DNA of 19,598 bases from assembly GCA_964567045.1 (NCBI GenBank), contig CAZMLE010000066.1, positions 1-19,598 of the forward strand, read 5' to 3'. The notes beneath the pieces are model-generated. The model saw nothing but the letters and a program-made list of their open reading frames with translations, was not told the DNA's origin and searched no databases. Below are positions 1 to 8,428 of this stretch, one piece after another; the stretch's first letter is position 1, and each line of letters starts with the position of its first letter. The position numbers were made by a program, and so were the translations under genes. Origin of the DNA: JAFNGF01 sp964567045. Lineage in GTDB: Bacteria > Planctomycetota > Phycisphaerae > Sedimentisphaerales > Anaerobacaceae.

Positions 1-48
1 TTTTTTGTAGGCCTGAAAAATTGAATTCAAGAAGTCACGCTTGTGTAG

Positions 49-309
49 GGTCTAGACAGGCGAATTGATATTGCTGCCCTCGTCACGGGAGATGCAGATT
101 TGATTCCGCTTGTACGCGCCTTGATGAAACAGGGTGTTCGAGTAATGGCTGTCTATTTCAAATACGAAGAAGGTGAATACAAGAGTTTCATCAATGAACG
201 TCTGTTGCGAGTTTGCAACTACTCGCTCAACGTCAATGGATTGGAAGAAGACAAGAACACCAAAGCGATATTCAGGGGATTATTCAGAAAAGCCGACGAG
301 GAGCCATAG
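49..309 (+). pseudogene. C-terminal remnant of a NYN/LabA-like (DUF88) nuclease-fold gene
   Basis: The open frame reads RRIDIAALVTGDADLIPLVR, then a lysine/glutamate-rich stretch ending in FRKADEEP and a TAG stop. The TGDADLIPLVR segment followed by a KQGVRVMAVYF strand is the acidic-motif core of NYN (LabA/DUF88) domains, a PIN-like fold often associated with RNA cleavage. The same frame has in-frame stops at 22-24 and 46-48, so the N-terminal half with the first catalytic aspartate is broken or lies outside the window in another frame. A TTG at 100 could start a 69-residue product, but that would begin in the middle of the fold. I treat it as a decayed gene. Family recognition is moderate and comes from motif memory only. 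Confidence 0.55.
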
Positions 310-343
310 CATCGTAGGGGGAGAGGAATACTAGGGACAGCCG

Positions 344-540
344 CGAATGGCGGTGCTTTAAGGGTTTTATGCAAAGAAAACTTCCGCATCGATGAGAGAG
401 CACGTATGGATTGGCAAAGATGCTCTTTCATCACGAAAGGCAGAAAAAACTGCGTTTATGAGTAATGTCGTCAATCTTAATACAAAACCTTTAATAATCA
501 CGAAAAAAGGCAGATACATGGCTTAAGGAACCGCCATTCG
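344..540. repeat. Inverted repeat flanking a 175-base AT-rich spacer, possible miniature element remnant
   Basis: The 11-mer CGAATGGCGGT at 344-354 is perfectly reverse-complemented at 530-540. Each arm also has a GGGACAG word nearby (334-340 and 539-545), and the right one continues as GGGACAGGCACCTATTTT. That word is one I associate with IS200/REP-type (Y1 transposase) scars, but this is recollection and not a search result. The spacer holds no convincing ORF. It contains an approximate direct repeat, ATCACGAAAGGCAGA near 430 and ATCACGAAAAAAGGCAGA near 497. Confidence 0.4.
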
Positions 541-656
541 GGACAGGCACCTATTTTAGGGCTGGATGCGAGTTCATAGAATGGGGGCTGTTTCTATCTC
601 CCAAAGGCCAGCGGTGAGCGGCGGTGTTAGGGCCGGCCCGAAAGGTAAAAAACAGC

Positions 657-984
657 ATGCGTAAACGCAAGAAGGACGGCAAACGCGAGCATCGCATCGC
701 GATGGAAATCATCGTTGATGCATACGGCCCGGAAGAACAGGCAGTGTGCTGATACCCTTGCTTGAAGGGAGACTACTGCTGCAACTTAATACCAGATCGA
801 GAATCCTGTCTTCGCCGCCAAAAATCCCAAGCACGAAATCCGAAATCCGAAACAATGTCAAAGGTCCAAAATAGGAATTCATCAAATAAAGATGCTTCAC
901 ATAATCGGCGCTGATGCGGACAAGGATACAAGAGAGGCTGTCGAGGACTGGCATTACTGGGTCGACCAGGGATATATGTTCTAA
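657..984 (+). pseudogene. Broken small gene of the calcium-binding-protein-like family (DWHYWV C-terminus)
   Basis: An ATG at 657 opens MRKRKKDGKREHRIAMEII, then VDAYGPEEQA, and runs into TGA at 750-752. A second segment in another frame (901-984) encodes GADADKDTREAVEDWHYWV, then DQGYMF and a TAA stop. I recognise these as the two ends of a roughly 110-residue family often annotated as calcium-binding protein, whose members read MEIIVDAY..EERAMGWYYYLE at the start and DWHYWV..GY.F at the end. The middle is missing. A LEGRLLLQ frame near 760-785 may be a frameshifted piece of the YYYLEDRL motif, and 820-880 is CGAAATC-type filler. The overall span (328 bases) is close to the intact gene length. 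Decay by deletion plus insertion is inferred. Confidence 0.55.
834..853. repeat. Short tandem CGAAATC filler inside the decayed gene
   Basis: CGAAATC occurs at 834-840 and again at 841-847, followed by CGAAAC at 848-853. It sits in a purine-rich, stop-filled patch between the surviving ends of the pseudogene. Similar simple filler recurs between genes in many environmental genomes, which is general knowledge and was not checked here. A related CGCTAAACGCT word lies at 1060-1070, just past the glyQS stop. Confidence 0.4.
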
Positions 985-1078
985 GCGGTGACCTCAATAA
1001 TCTGGAAATCTGGGGACGCCATACTGATCTTGATTCAGAATACACACTGACCGCTCTACGCTAAACGCTGTCCGCTCG

Positions 1079-2557
1079 TTATATGTCCAGCTTGTCACGC
1101 AGGTGGCTCAGAAGCTGGCTGGTTGAGACCCGCACCTGTTCCATCGAGTCACGCTCGCGGATGGTGACGGTCGTATCCTGGAGCGTCTGGCCGTCGATGG
1201 TGATGCAGAAGGGCGTCCCGGCCTCATCCTGCCGGCGATAGCGTCTGCCGATAGCGCTTTTCTCGTCATAAAAGCAGTTGAAATGTCTCTTCAAATCATT
1301 GTAGATGTTTACGGCTACTTCGGGCATGCCGTCCCTTTTTACCAGCGGAAACACGCCGACCTTTACCGGCGCAAGAGCAGGATGCAATCTCAGCAGATTT
1401 CTCGTTTCACCGCGAACTTCCTCTTCGTCATAGGCATCGACCAAAAATGCAAGAGTGCTTCTATCTATGCCGGCGCTTGGCTCAATCACGTAAGGAATGT
1501 AGCGTTTTCTTTTTTCATCATCGAAGTACGATAGCGGCCCTGATTGGTAATCCTCTGCCTCCGGCGCCAGTTCAATTTTTGTGACATCGCGGTCGTTTTC
1601 AAACCATTTATTGAGCGTTCTTATGCCGCGTTGATGCTGCCGGAGGTCGTAGTCGGTGCGGTTGGCGATGCCTTCAAGCTCCTGCCAATCGCCGCTTCCG
1701 AACGGGAATCTGTACTCGATGTCCGCGCATGCCTTGGCGTAGTGAGCAAGCTCGTCGCGGTCGTGGTCACGGAACCGCAGGTTCTCCTTTTTTATGCCCA
1801 ACCCGGTGTACCAATTGAATCGCAGCTCCCTCCATCGCTCGTACCACTGTTCGTCGGCGCCCGGCTCACAGAAAAACTCAAGCTCAGCTTGCTCAAACTC
1901 GCGGGTGCGGAAGATAAACGCCTTGGTGGTGACTTCGTTGCGAAAACTTTTGCCGATCTGCGCGATGCCGAACGGAATTTTGATTCTGGTGCTATCAAGG
2001 ACGTTTCTGAAGTTGGCAAGGATTCCCTGGGCGGTTTCCGGACGGATATACAGCTTCATTGAGTCGTCAACATTGGCGCCCATCTGGGTCTCAAACATCA
2101 GCTTAAACGGCATTGGCTCGGTGAACTGGCCTACCGCACCGCAGGCAGGACATACCTTGTTACTCAGGTCGTGCGTTTTTGCCCGTGCGGCGTCGACTGA
2201 GACGTGCTCAGTGTGATGCTCTGCCTCTTGAGCATCTTTTTCTTCCAGATGGTCGATGCGGGTTCTTGTATTGCACTTTTTGCACTCAGCCACAAGGTCG
2301 GCGAATTGGTCGGTATGGCCGGACGCCTTCCAGACAAGTGGATGCATAAGGATGCTGCAATCCAGGCCCACCACGTCGTCGCGCATCTGCACGGCGTTTT
2401 TCCACCAGGCCCTTTTGACGTTATTTTTTAGTTCCACGCCGAGCGGCCCGTAGTCGTAGCAACTGGCCAGCCCGCCGTAGATTTCGCTGGACTGAAATAT
2501 AAAGCCACGCCTCTTGCACAGCGATACGATGTCGTCCAGCTTGGTGATTTTTGCCAT
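1079..2557 (-). CDS. glyQS: Glycine--tRNA ligase, alpha2 (eukaryote/archaea-like) type
   Basis: This 492-residue class II aminoacyl-tRNA synthetase charges tRNA-Gly with glycine in the cytoplasm. The start MAKITKLDDIVSLCKRRGF and the YGGLASCYDYGPLG motif are typical of the single-chain dimeric GlyRS, not the bacterial alpha2beta2 GlyQ/GlyS pair. Motif 2 is FRNEVTTKAFIFRTREF (205-221) and motif 3 is IEPSAGIDRSTLAFL (358-372). Residues 393-490 form the anticodon-binding domain (APVKVGVFPLVKRDG). Two CxxC pairs, CKKC (92-95) and CPAC (136-139), suggest a zinc knuckle in the insertion. The ATG at 2557 follows GGAGAG at good spacing on the minus strand. The gene is full length and monocistronic, diverging from the flavoprotein gene. 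Confidence 0.97.
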   Translation of the reverse strand: MAKITKLDDIVSLCKRRGFIFQSSEIYGGLASCYDYGPLGVELKNNVKRAWWKNAVQMRDDVVGLDCSILMHPLVWKASGHTDQFADLVAECKKCNTRTRIDHLEEKDAQEAEHHTEHVSVDAARAKTHDLSNKVCPACGAVGQFTEPMPFKLMFETQMGANVDDSMKLYIRPETAQGILANFRNVLDSTRIKIPFGIAQIGKSFRNEVTTKAFIFRTREFEQAELEFFCEPGADEQWYERWRELRFNWYTGLGIKKENLRFRDHDRDELAHYAKACADIEYRFPFGSGDWQELEGIANRTDYDLRQHQRGIRTLNKWFENDRDVTKIELAPEAEDYQSGPLSYFDDEKRKRYIPYVIEPSAGIDRSTLAFLVDAYDEEEVRGETRNLLRLHPALAPVKVGVFPLVKRDGMPEVAVNIYNDLKRHFNCFYDEKSAIGRRYRRQDEAGTPFCITIDGQTLQDTTVTIRERDSMEQVRVSTSQLLSHLRDKLDI

Positions 2558-2588
2558 ATTTTGCTCTCCATAAAATCAGACGACGCCT

Positions 2589-2616
2589 ATTATATACGCC
2601 AAATCGCCGATTACAA
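2589..2616 (-). promoter_or_regulatory. Candidate sigma70 promoter for glyQS
   Basis: On the minus strand TTGTAA (2616-2611) is followed after 16 bases by a perfect TATAAT (2594-2589). It lies about 30 bases upstream of the glyQS start codon. Position and consensus fit a housekeeping promoter; it is predicted only. Confidence 0.55.
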
Positions 2617-2657
2617 GGCTTGGTAGCGATGCTAATGATGTCCTTTAGGGCGTTTAG

Positions 2658-2678
2658 CCGTCGCCGGCATGGCGACGG
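2658..2678. other. Strong GC-rich stem-loop between the divergent genes
   Basis: CCGTCGCC (2658-2665) and GGCGACGG (2671-2678) form a perfect 8-bp stem with a GGCAT loop. It lies 32 bases upstream of the AGGAG of the flavoprotein gene and outside the glyQS transcript. It has no T-run on either side, so it is not a standard terminator. It could be a 5-prime UTR hairpin or an operator-like palindrome. Confidence 0.5.
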
Positions 2679-2722
2679 TCAAACTGTATCGGCATCAGTA
2701 AAATAGCTACAGGAGTTTTTCG

Positions 2723-4033
2723 TTGGCCAATAGTTGTGTCCAGGCACAGATCTGCATAATCGGCGCCGGGCCGGCGGGCCTGATGGCAGCAATTTTCGCT
2801 GCCCCGCGGCCAGCGCAGCGAGCTGCCCAAGCAGGTGCCAGCACGATGGTAATCGAGGCCAACGCGACCGCCGGGCGAAAACTCCTTCTGACCGGGGGCG
2901 GGCGGTGCAATTTCACACATCTAACTACCGCAGAAGAAATGACCCGCGCGTTTGGGCCTAAAGGCAGGTTCTTACGCTACAGTCTGCACAAATTTCCGCC
3001 GGCAAAGGTGCAGCAATTCTTCCGCCGGCACGGATTGGAAAGCAAGGTCGACCAAACCGGTTGTGTGTTTCCGGTCACCGACCGTGCCGGCGACGTAAGA
3101 GATATTCTGTCAGCGGAGGCCAAAAGGCTCGGCGTGCGCTTTACATTTTCAACGAAAGTCACGGCCGTCACCAGGCACGGAGAGCAATTCGCCGTCAGTT
3201 GTGCCGGGCAGGTAATCCTCGCCGAAAAAGTGATTATTGCCACAGGAGGCCTTACGTGCCCCGACACCGGCTCTACGGGCGACGGTTACAAATTCGCCGG
3301 CCAGTTGGGCCATAGAGTAGTCCAGCCGAGACCATCTTTGGCGCCCCTGGTGACACTCGAAAGCTGGCCCGGCGATTTGGCCGGCACATCGCTGGAAAAT
3401 GTGAAAATATCCACTGCGATAGGCAAGAAGAAAATTGTCGTGACGGGGGCAATGCTTTTTACGCACGACGGTATCGGCGGACCAGCGGCGCTCCAGTTGA
3501 GCCGATTCGTCACCGACTTTCTGCCCGCCGGAAGGCGTCCTGTGGAGAACGAGCGAAACCCGCTTAAGATTTCTATTGATTTGGTTACCGACATCAGCGA
3601 AGCCGAGCTTGAAAAGATGATTCTCAAACAGGCCGGTGATCATCCCAAAAAGGCCGTTGTCAATATTTTAGCTGAATTTGTGCCCCGGCGTGTTTCACAC
3701 GTTCTACGCGGGCAGTTTGATCTTGCAGCTAATCTGCCTGCCAATCAGTTGAGCAAAGACCTGCGAATAAAACTGCTGCATCTTCTAAAAACGGTGTCCC
3801 TTTCGATTGTTCGCACAAGGCCGATCGCTGAGGCGACTATGACACGCGGCGGCGTAGATGTCACTGAAGTAGAGCCAAAGACGATGGAATCCAAGATTTG
3901 TCCGGGGCTATTTTTTGCTGGCGAAATCCTTGATGTCGACGGCCCTTGCGGCGGCTACAATCTCCAGATGTGCTGGTCGACCGGCGCCCTGGCCGGCTCA
4001 TCCGCTGCCCAAGCAAACACAACCCCGCAATAA
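2723..4033 (+). CDS. HI0933/BaiN-family NAD(P)/FAD-dependent oxidoreductase (flavoprotein)
   Basis: This 436-residue flavoprotein binds FAD in a Rossmann fold at its N-terminus (IIGAGPAGLMAA, residues 12-23). The family signatures GRKLLLTGGGRCNFT (51-65) and IIATGGLTCPDTGSTGDG (171-188) follow, then the C-terminal block GLFFAGEILDVDGPCGGYN (395-413). These identify the HI0933/YhiN/BaiN group, whose substrates are mostly unknown; some members act on bile acids or other enoates. The start is TTG at 2723, chosen because AGGAG (2711-2715) lies 7 bases upstream and the Rossmann strand begins 8 codons later. Between the GxGxxG helix and the acidic strand end (VIEAN) there is an extra Ala/Pro/Arg stretch (PRPAQRAAQAG, 28-38) that most relatives lack as I remember them. 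It is likely monocistronic and cytoplasmic. Confidence 0.88.
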   Translation: MANSCVQAQICIIGAGPAGLMAAIFAAPRPAQRAAQAGASTMVIEANATAGRKLLLTGGGRCNFTHLTTAEEMTRAFGPKGRFLRYSLHKFPPAKVQQFFRRHGLESKVDQTGCVFPVTDRAGDVRDILSAEAKRLGVRFTFSTKVTAVTRHGEQFAVSCAGQVILAEKVIIATGGLTCPDTGSTGDGYKFAGQLGHRVVQPRPSLAPLVTLESWPGDLAGTSLENVKISTAIGKKKIVVTGAMLFTHDGIGGPAALQLSRFVTDFLPAGRRPVENERNPLKISIDLVTDISEAELEKMILKQAGDHPKKAVVNILAEFVPRRVSHVLRGQFDLAANLPANQLSKDLRIKLLHLLKTVSLSIVRTRPIAEATMTRGGVDVTEVEPKTMESKICPGLFFAGEILDVDGPCGGYNLQMCWSTGALAGSSAAQANTTPQ

Positions 4034-4042
4034 ATTGCGGGG
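4023..4042 (+). terminator. Stem-loop overlapping the flavoprotein stop codon
   Basis: CCCCGCAA (4023-4030) pairs perfectly with TTGCGGGG (4035-4042) around a TAAA loop that contains the stop codon. No U-tract follows, so it may be a weak terminator or an mRNA 3-prime-end stabiliser. Confidence 0.45.
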
Positions 4043-4110
4043 CTAAATATCTATCCGCACTCATAGATGAACAGATAGGCAAGAACGGGCAGTACGAGCT
4101 GACGGGGCAG

Positions 4111-4140
4111 TTGACTTTGCCATGCCTTATATGTTAAAAT
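4111..4140 (+). promoter_or_regulatory. Candidate sigma70 promoter for the CotH/lamin-tail gene pair
   Basis: TTGACT (4111-4116) and TAAAAT (4135-4140) are separated by 18 bases. This puts a start site near 4147 and gives a leader of about 70 bases. The leader begins with a hairpin, ATCCGCC (4148-4154) with GGCGGAT (4163-4169), which could affect mRNA stability or translation. Confidence 0.5.
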
Positions 4141-4218
4141 CTTGTTGATCCGCCCTCCGTCCGGCGGATAAAGCCACGTACAATGCCTCAGCTCAAACAG
4201 TGAGGAAGAAGGTGAAAG

Positions 4219-7200
4219 ATGCATTCAGCTAAGGTATTACCGCTTCTTGTGGTTGTTATCTGCGCCGGCATTGCAGGGTATGCCGAAGCGGGCTGCCCTA
4301 CAAGTGACCTCGATGGCAACTGCCGAGTCGATCTCGGTGACCTGCTGGTTCTGAGCGAGCACTGGCTGAGTACCGCTGACACCGCTGCCGACTTGAATAG
4401 TGACGGCGATGTCAACGGGGTTGACTTGAGCATCCTGGCTGCAAATTGGGGCAGAAGCGGCGTTCCGCTTGTGATAAATGAAGTCCTGGCATCAAATACC
4501 AAGACCAAGGCCGACCCCCAGGGTCAGTTCGATGACTGGATTGAGCTATATAACGCCGGCAGCGCAGCGGTTGATATTGGCGGCATGTATTTGACTGATG
4601 ACTTAGCGGTTCCCGCTAAGTGGCAGGTTCCTTCTGGCAACCCTTCTTTGACAACCGTTTACCCCAAAGCGTATCCGCTTGTCTGGGCGGATAACGATGT
4701 CGGACAGTCAGGTCTGCACGCCAATTTCAGGATAGACGCCGCTGGCGATGAAATAGCCCTCTTTGACAAGGATGGCAGCACGCTCATCGACAGTATCTCG
4801 TTCGGCGATCAGATGACGGATGTCTCATACGGGCGATATCCGGATGCGGCTGACAATTGGGCGTTGATGGCTTTTCCTACACCCGGCGGTATGAACATAG
4901 TGATTTACGAAGGGTTTGTTGCCAAACCGCAGTTCAGTCATGACCGCGGTTTTTATACTCAGCCGTTCTCGGTGACGCTCACTACCGAGACCGAACGGGC
5001 CACGATATACTATACCGTCGATGGAAGTACGCCTTATGATTTCAAGCTGGGCAGGCCGAGTGGTGCAGTTTATGTTGGGCCTATTCCAATCATCAAGACC
5101 ACATGCTTGCGAGCGGTAGCTTATAAGCCGAATTGGCTACCATCAGCGGTCGCGACGCACAGCTATTTTTTTGTTACCGATGTCAAAACGCAGTCGCCTT
5201 CCGGTCAGGCGCCTGGGCCTGGCTGGCCTACAGGCAGTGTCAACAGCCAAATGATCAATTACGGAATGGACCCCGATGTTGTCAACGACCCGCGGTACAA
5301 GGACCTGATTGACGACGCTCTGCTTGCGATTCCGACGCTTTCTCTGGTAACCGACCTGGCGAATCTATTCGGCGCGTCCACGGGTATCTATGTAAACGCG
5401 CGTTCGCAGGGAGAGTCTTGGGAACGACCTGTGTCTGTGGAGTTGATTAACCCACCAGACGTATGGCGGGTTAACCCCGACGGCAGTGACGGGTTTCAAA
5501 TCGACGCCGGTCTGCGAATACGCGGCGGCTACAGCCGAACCGGCAGTAATCCCAAACATGCCTTCAGGTTATTCTTCAGGCCCGATTACGGGGCGTCCAA
5601 ACTGAGATTCGCGTTGTTCGGCGATGAGGGCGTCGATGAATTCGAGTGCGTTGACCTGCGGTGCAGCCAGAACTACTCCTGGTCTTTTGAGGGGGGCAGC
5701 TCAAACTCTCACGACACGTTTGTCCGCGAAGTCTTCTCTCGCGATACACAGCGTGACATGGGACAGCCCTATACGCGAAGCCGATACTATCATCTGTACA
5801 TTGACGGGCACTACTGGGGTCTTTACCAGACCCAGGAGCGTTCCGAGGCATCGTACGCCGAGTCTTATTTTGGCGGCGACAAGGAAGACTATGATGTGAT
5901 CAAGTCTCGCGCCGGCAACGGCGGCTACGACATCGAGGCGACGGACGGCACACTCGACGCGTGGCGCCGGCTGTGGGACTCGCTCCGCACGACACTCAGC
6001 GACCAGACTTACTACCGCCTCCAGGGTCTCAATACGGACGGCACGCCCAATCCTGTTTATGAGAAACTCCTGGACGTCGATAATCTGATCGACTATATGC
6101 TCTGCACGTACTATGTGGGCGATCCGGATGGTCCCGTCAGCGCCTGGGCCCGCGTGGCCAACAACTTTTATGGCATCTACAACCGCAATGACCCCGACGG
6201 CTTTAAGCTCTTCAGGCACGACGCGGAACACTCTCTTTGGGATCTTCAGGAGTCTCGGCTTTTTGCCTCAACGACGTTAGCTGTAGGCAGTCAATTCAAC
6301 CAGTCCAACCCGCTGTGGATGCACACGCACCTGATCGTTCATCCGGAGTATAAGATGCGGTTTGTCGACCGCGTGTACAAGTACTTCTTCAACGATGGAG
6401 TGCTTACTCCTGGATGGTGTTCCTCGCGTTTTATGAACCGTGCCAATCAGATAGATCTTGCCATCATCGCTGAGTCCGCAAGATGGGGTGACGCCAAGCG
6501 CTCCACGCCTCGCACCAAAGACGCTGACTGGCTGCCTGACATGAGCCGCATGGTCAGCAGCTACTTCCCTTATCGAACCGGGGTGGTGCTCAACCAATTC
6601 AAGTCGCAGGGCTGGTTCCCCAACGTCGATGCGCCGGCCTTTAACCAAAATGGCGGTTGGGTCGCCGCCGGATTCAGTCTTACCATCACCTCGCCGACCG
6701 GCACAGTATGGTACACGCTCAATGGCTCTGATCCACGTCTCAAGGGCGGCGCTATCAACACCTCCGCCGCGACAGCGTACAGCGGACCTGTCACTTTGAC
6801 CAAGAGCACCCACGTCAAGGCGAGGGTGCTTAGTGGCAATACCTGGAGTGCACTTAATGAGGCGGTCTTTGCGGTTGGGCCTGTTGCAGAGAGTCTGCGC
6901 ATCACTGAGATTATGTACCATCCGCAGGATGCCGACAACCCCAACGACCCCAACACAGAATTCATAGAGCTCAAGAACATAGGCACACAAGCCATAAACC
7001 TGAACCTGACAAGGTTCACCAAGGGCATAGACTTCACTTTCGGCGATGTAGAGCTTGCACCAAATAAGTATATCCTGGTCGTAAAAGACTTAAACGCCTT
7101 CAACGAGAAATACGGGCAGGGCCTACCGATAGCAGGTACATATACGGGAAGTCTGGATAATGCAGGAGAGAGAATCCAGCTCCAGGATGCAGCGGGCAAA

Positions 7201-8394
7201 CTCATACATGATTTCAAGTACTCCGATGGCTGGTATGAGATAACAGATGGTGTTGGATTTTCGCTTACCGTTAAAGACCCTGCAAATCTTGCTGCTGAGC
7301 CTAACGCTCTGGATGACAAGAGCATCTGGAGGCCCAGCGCGAGTATTGGCGGTTCACCTGGTTATGATGACACAGGGGATGTGCCTGAGCTCGGGGATGT
7401 TGTGATAAATGAGATACTTGCGCATTCACACGCAGCAGGGGCTGACTGGATAGAGCTGCACAATACTACAAACAGGACTATTAGCATAGGCAGTTGGTTT
7501 TTAAGCGATGACCAGGGCAACCTTACCAAGTACCAGATAAAGGAAGGTACGAGCATTCCGGCTTACGGGTATACAGTTTTCTATGAGCATGAGCACTTTA
7601 ATAATCCCAATGACCCAGGCTGCAAGATGCCCTTTGCATTAAGTGAGAACGGCGAGACCTTGTATTTACATTCTGGTACAAGTGCAGGGGTGCTTACCGG
7701 CTATAGTGAGCAGGAGAAGTTTGATGCCTCAGAGACCGGTGTGTCCATGGGCAGGTACAAAAAGAGCACGGGGTCGTACAACTTTGTTGCATTACAGACT
7801 CCGACTCCGGGAGCTGACAATTCCTATCCCAAGGTGGGGCCTGTGGTGATCAATGAGATCATGTATCATCCGGATACGGTGGATGATGCGGAGTATGTGG
7901 AGTTATTGAATATCAGCAGCTCCTCGGTCACGTTATATGATGAGGTGGTAGGCGAGCCGTGGGGGTTTGTGGATGATCCGGACAATCCGGGGGTGGATTT
8001 TAGGTTTCCGGCGGATAGTCCGGTCGTGATAAAGGTGGGGGAGTATCTGGTGTTAGTGAAGGATTTGACGTTGTTTAGCAGCAAATTTACAGTGCCGCAG
8101 GGCGTCAAGGTCTTTGAGTGGCATTCTGGTCGGCTGGATAACGGGGGCGAGAAGATACAGATTAGTAAGCCTGGGGATGTGGACTTGGAGGGAGTGCGGC
8201 ATTGGATGCGTGTGGATAGGGTTGCGTATAGTGATGGTGCGCATCCTGATGTTGAGCCTAATTCGGTTGATCCCTGGCCTAAAGATGCCGACGGCTTAGG
8301 CAAATCACTTAGCCGCAAGTATCCGCACTACTACGGCAACGACCCCAACAATTGGCAAGCCGCGACCCCCAGCCCAGGGCAGCCAAATCAGTAG
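4219..8394 (+). CDS. Secreted CotH-kinase-like, multi-lamin-tail-domain protein with N-terminal dockerin repeats
   Basis: The 1391-residue product is probably exported: a basic/hydrophobic signal peptide ends near AEA-G (25). Two dockerin-type calcium loops follow, DLDGNCRVDLGDLLVLSEHWL (30-50) and DLNSDGDVNGVDLSILAANWG (58-78). A first lamin-tail domain spans about 83-228 (VINEVLASN, DDWIELYNAG). A chitobiase/hexosaminidase C-terminal-like domain covers 236-317 (YYTVDGSTP). A CotH-like kinase domain lies at about 368-790, with LRIRGGYSR (432-440), HYWGLYQTQER (531-541) and FRHDAEHSLWD (665-675). A second hexosaminidase-like repeat is at 805-886 (WYTLNGSDP). Three more lamin-tail domains follow at about 890-1050, 1058-1198 and 1206-1385. 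CotH proteins are atypical secreted protein kinases; in planctomycetes the substrate is unknown. AAGGTGA lies just before the ATG. It is probably the first gene of a two-gene unit with the downstream beta-helix gene. Confidence 0.85.
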   Translation: MHSAKVLPLLVVVICAGIAGYAEAGCPTSDLDGNCRVDLGDLLVLSEHWLSTADTAADLNSDGDVNGVDLSILAANWGRSGVPLVINEVLASNTKTKADPQGQFDDWIELYNAGSAAVDIGGMYLTDDLAVPAKWQVPSGNPSLTTVYPKAYPLVWADNDVGQSGLHANFRIDAAGDEIALFDKDGSTLIDSISFGDQMTDVSYGRYPDAADNWALMAFPTPGGMNIVIYEGFVAKPQFSHDRGFYTQPFSVTLTTETERATIYYTVDGSTPYDFKLGRPSGAVYVGPIPIIKTTCLRAVAYKPNWLPSAVATHSYFFVTDVKTQSPSGQAPGPGWPTGSVNSQMINYGMDPDVVNDPRYKDLIDDALLAIPTLSLVTDLANLFGASTGIYVNARSQGESWERPVSVELINPPDVWRVNPDGSDGFQIDAGLRIRGGYSRTGSNPKHAFRLFFRPDYGASKLRFALFGDEGVDEFECVDLRCSQNYSWSFEGGSSNSHDTFVREVFSRDTQRDMGQPYTRSRYYHLYIDGHYWGLYQTQERSEASYAESYFGGDKEDYDVIKSRAGNGGYDIEATDGTLDAWRRLWDSLRTTLSDQTYYRLQGLNTDGTPNPVYEKLLDVDNLIDYMLCTYYVGDPDGPVSAWARVANNFYGIYNRNDPDGFKLFRHDAEHSLWDLQESRLFASTTLAVGSQFNQSNPLWMHTHLIVHPEYKMRFVDRVYKYFFNDGVLTPGWCSSRFMNRANQIDLAIIAESARWGDAKRSTPRTKDADWLPDMSRMVSSYFPYRTGVVLNQFKSQGWFPNVDAPAFNQNGGWVAAGFSLTITSPTGTVWYTLNGSDPRLKGGAINTSAATAYSGPVTLTKSTHVKARVLSGNTWSALNEAVFAVGPVAESLRITEIMYHPQDADNPNDPNTEFIELKNIGTQAINLNLTRFTKGIDFTFGDVELAPNKYILVVKDLNAFNEKYGQGLPIAGTYTGSLDNAGERIQLQDAAGKLIHDFKYSDGWYEITDGVGFSLTVKDPANLAAEPNALDDKSIWRPSASIGGSPGYDDTGDVPELGDVVINEILAHSHAAGADWIELHNTTNRTISIGSWFLSDDQGNLTKYQIKEGTSIPAYGYTVFYEHEHFNNPNDPGCKMPFALSENGETLYLHSGTSAGVLTGYSEQEKFDASETGVSMGRYKKSTGSYNFVALQTPTPGADNSYPKVGPVVINEIMYHPDTVDDAEYVELLNISSSSVTLYDEVVGEPWGFVDDPDNPGVDFRFPADSPVVIKVGEYLVLVKDLTLFSSKFTVPQGVKVFEWHSGRLDNGGEKIQISKPGDVDLEGVRHWMRVDRVAYSDGAHPDVEPNSVDPWPKDADGLGKSLSRKYPHYYGNDPNNWQAATPSPGQPNQ

Positions 8395-8415
8395 ACCTTC
8401 CATATATGAGGCAAT

Positions 8416-8420
8416 GGAGG
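8416..8420 (+). promoter_or_regulatory. Ribosome binding site deciding the start at 8429
   Basis: GGAGG lies 8 bases before the ATG at 8429. The earlier in-frame ATG at 8414 has only GAGG 2 bases away, which is too close. The start at 8429 also places the arginine pair directly before the signal-peptide core. Confidence 0.7.
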
Positions 8421-8428
8421 TTGAACGT

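Noticed and set aside
709..1045. Minus-strand ORFs over the decayed small gene
   Set aside because: No ribosome binding site or domain, and they run through the simple-repeat filler.
1544..2062. 172-codon plus-strand ORF inside glyQS
   Set aside because: It is the antisense shadow of a highly conserved synthetase gene and has no ribosome binding site or recognisable domain.
6277..7325. Long minus-strand ORFs (237 and 251 codons) inside the CotH gene
   Set aside because: They are antisense to clear lamin-tail and hexosaminidase-like domains; their composition mirrors the coding strand.
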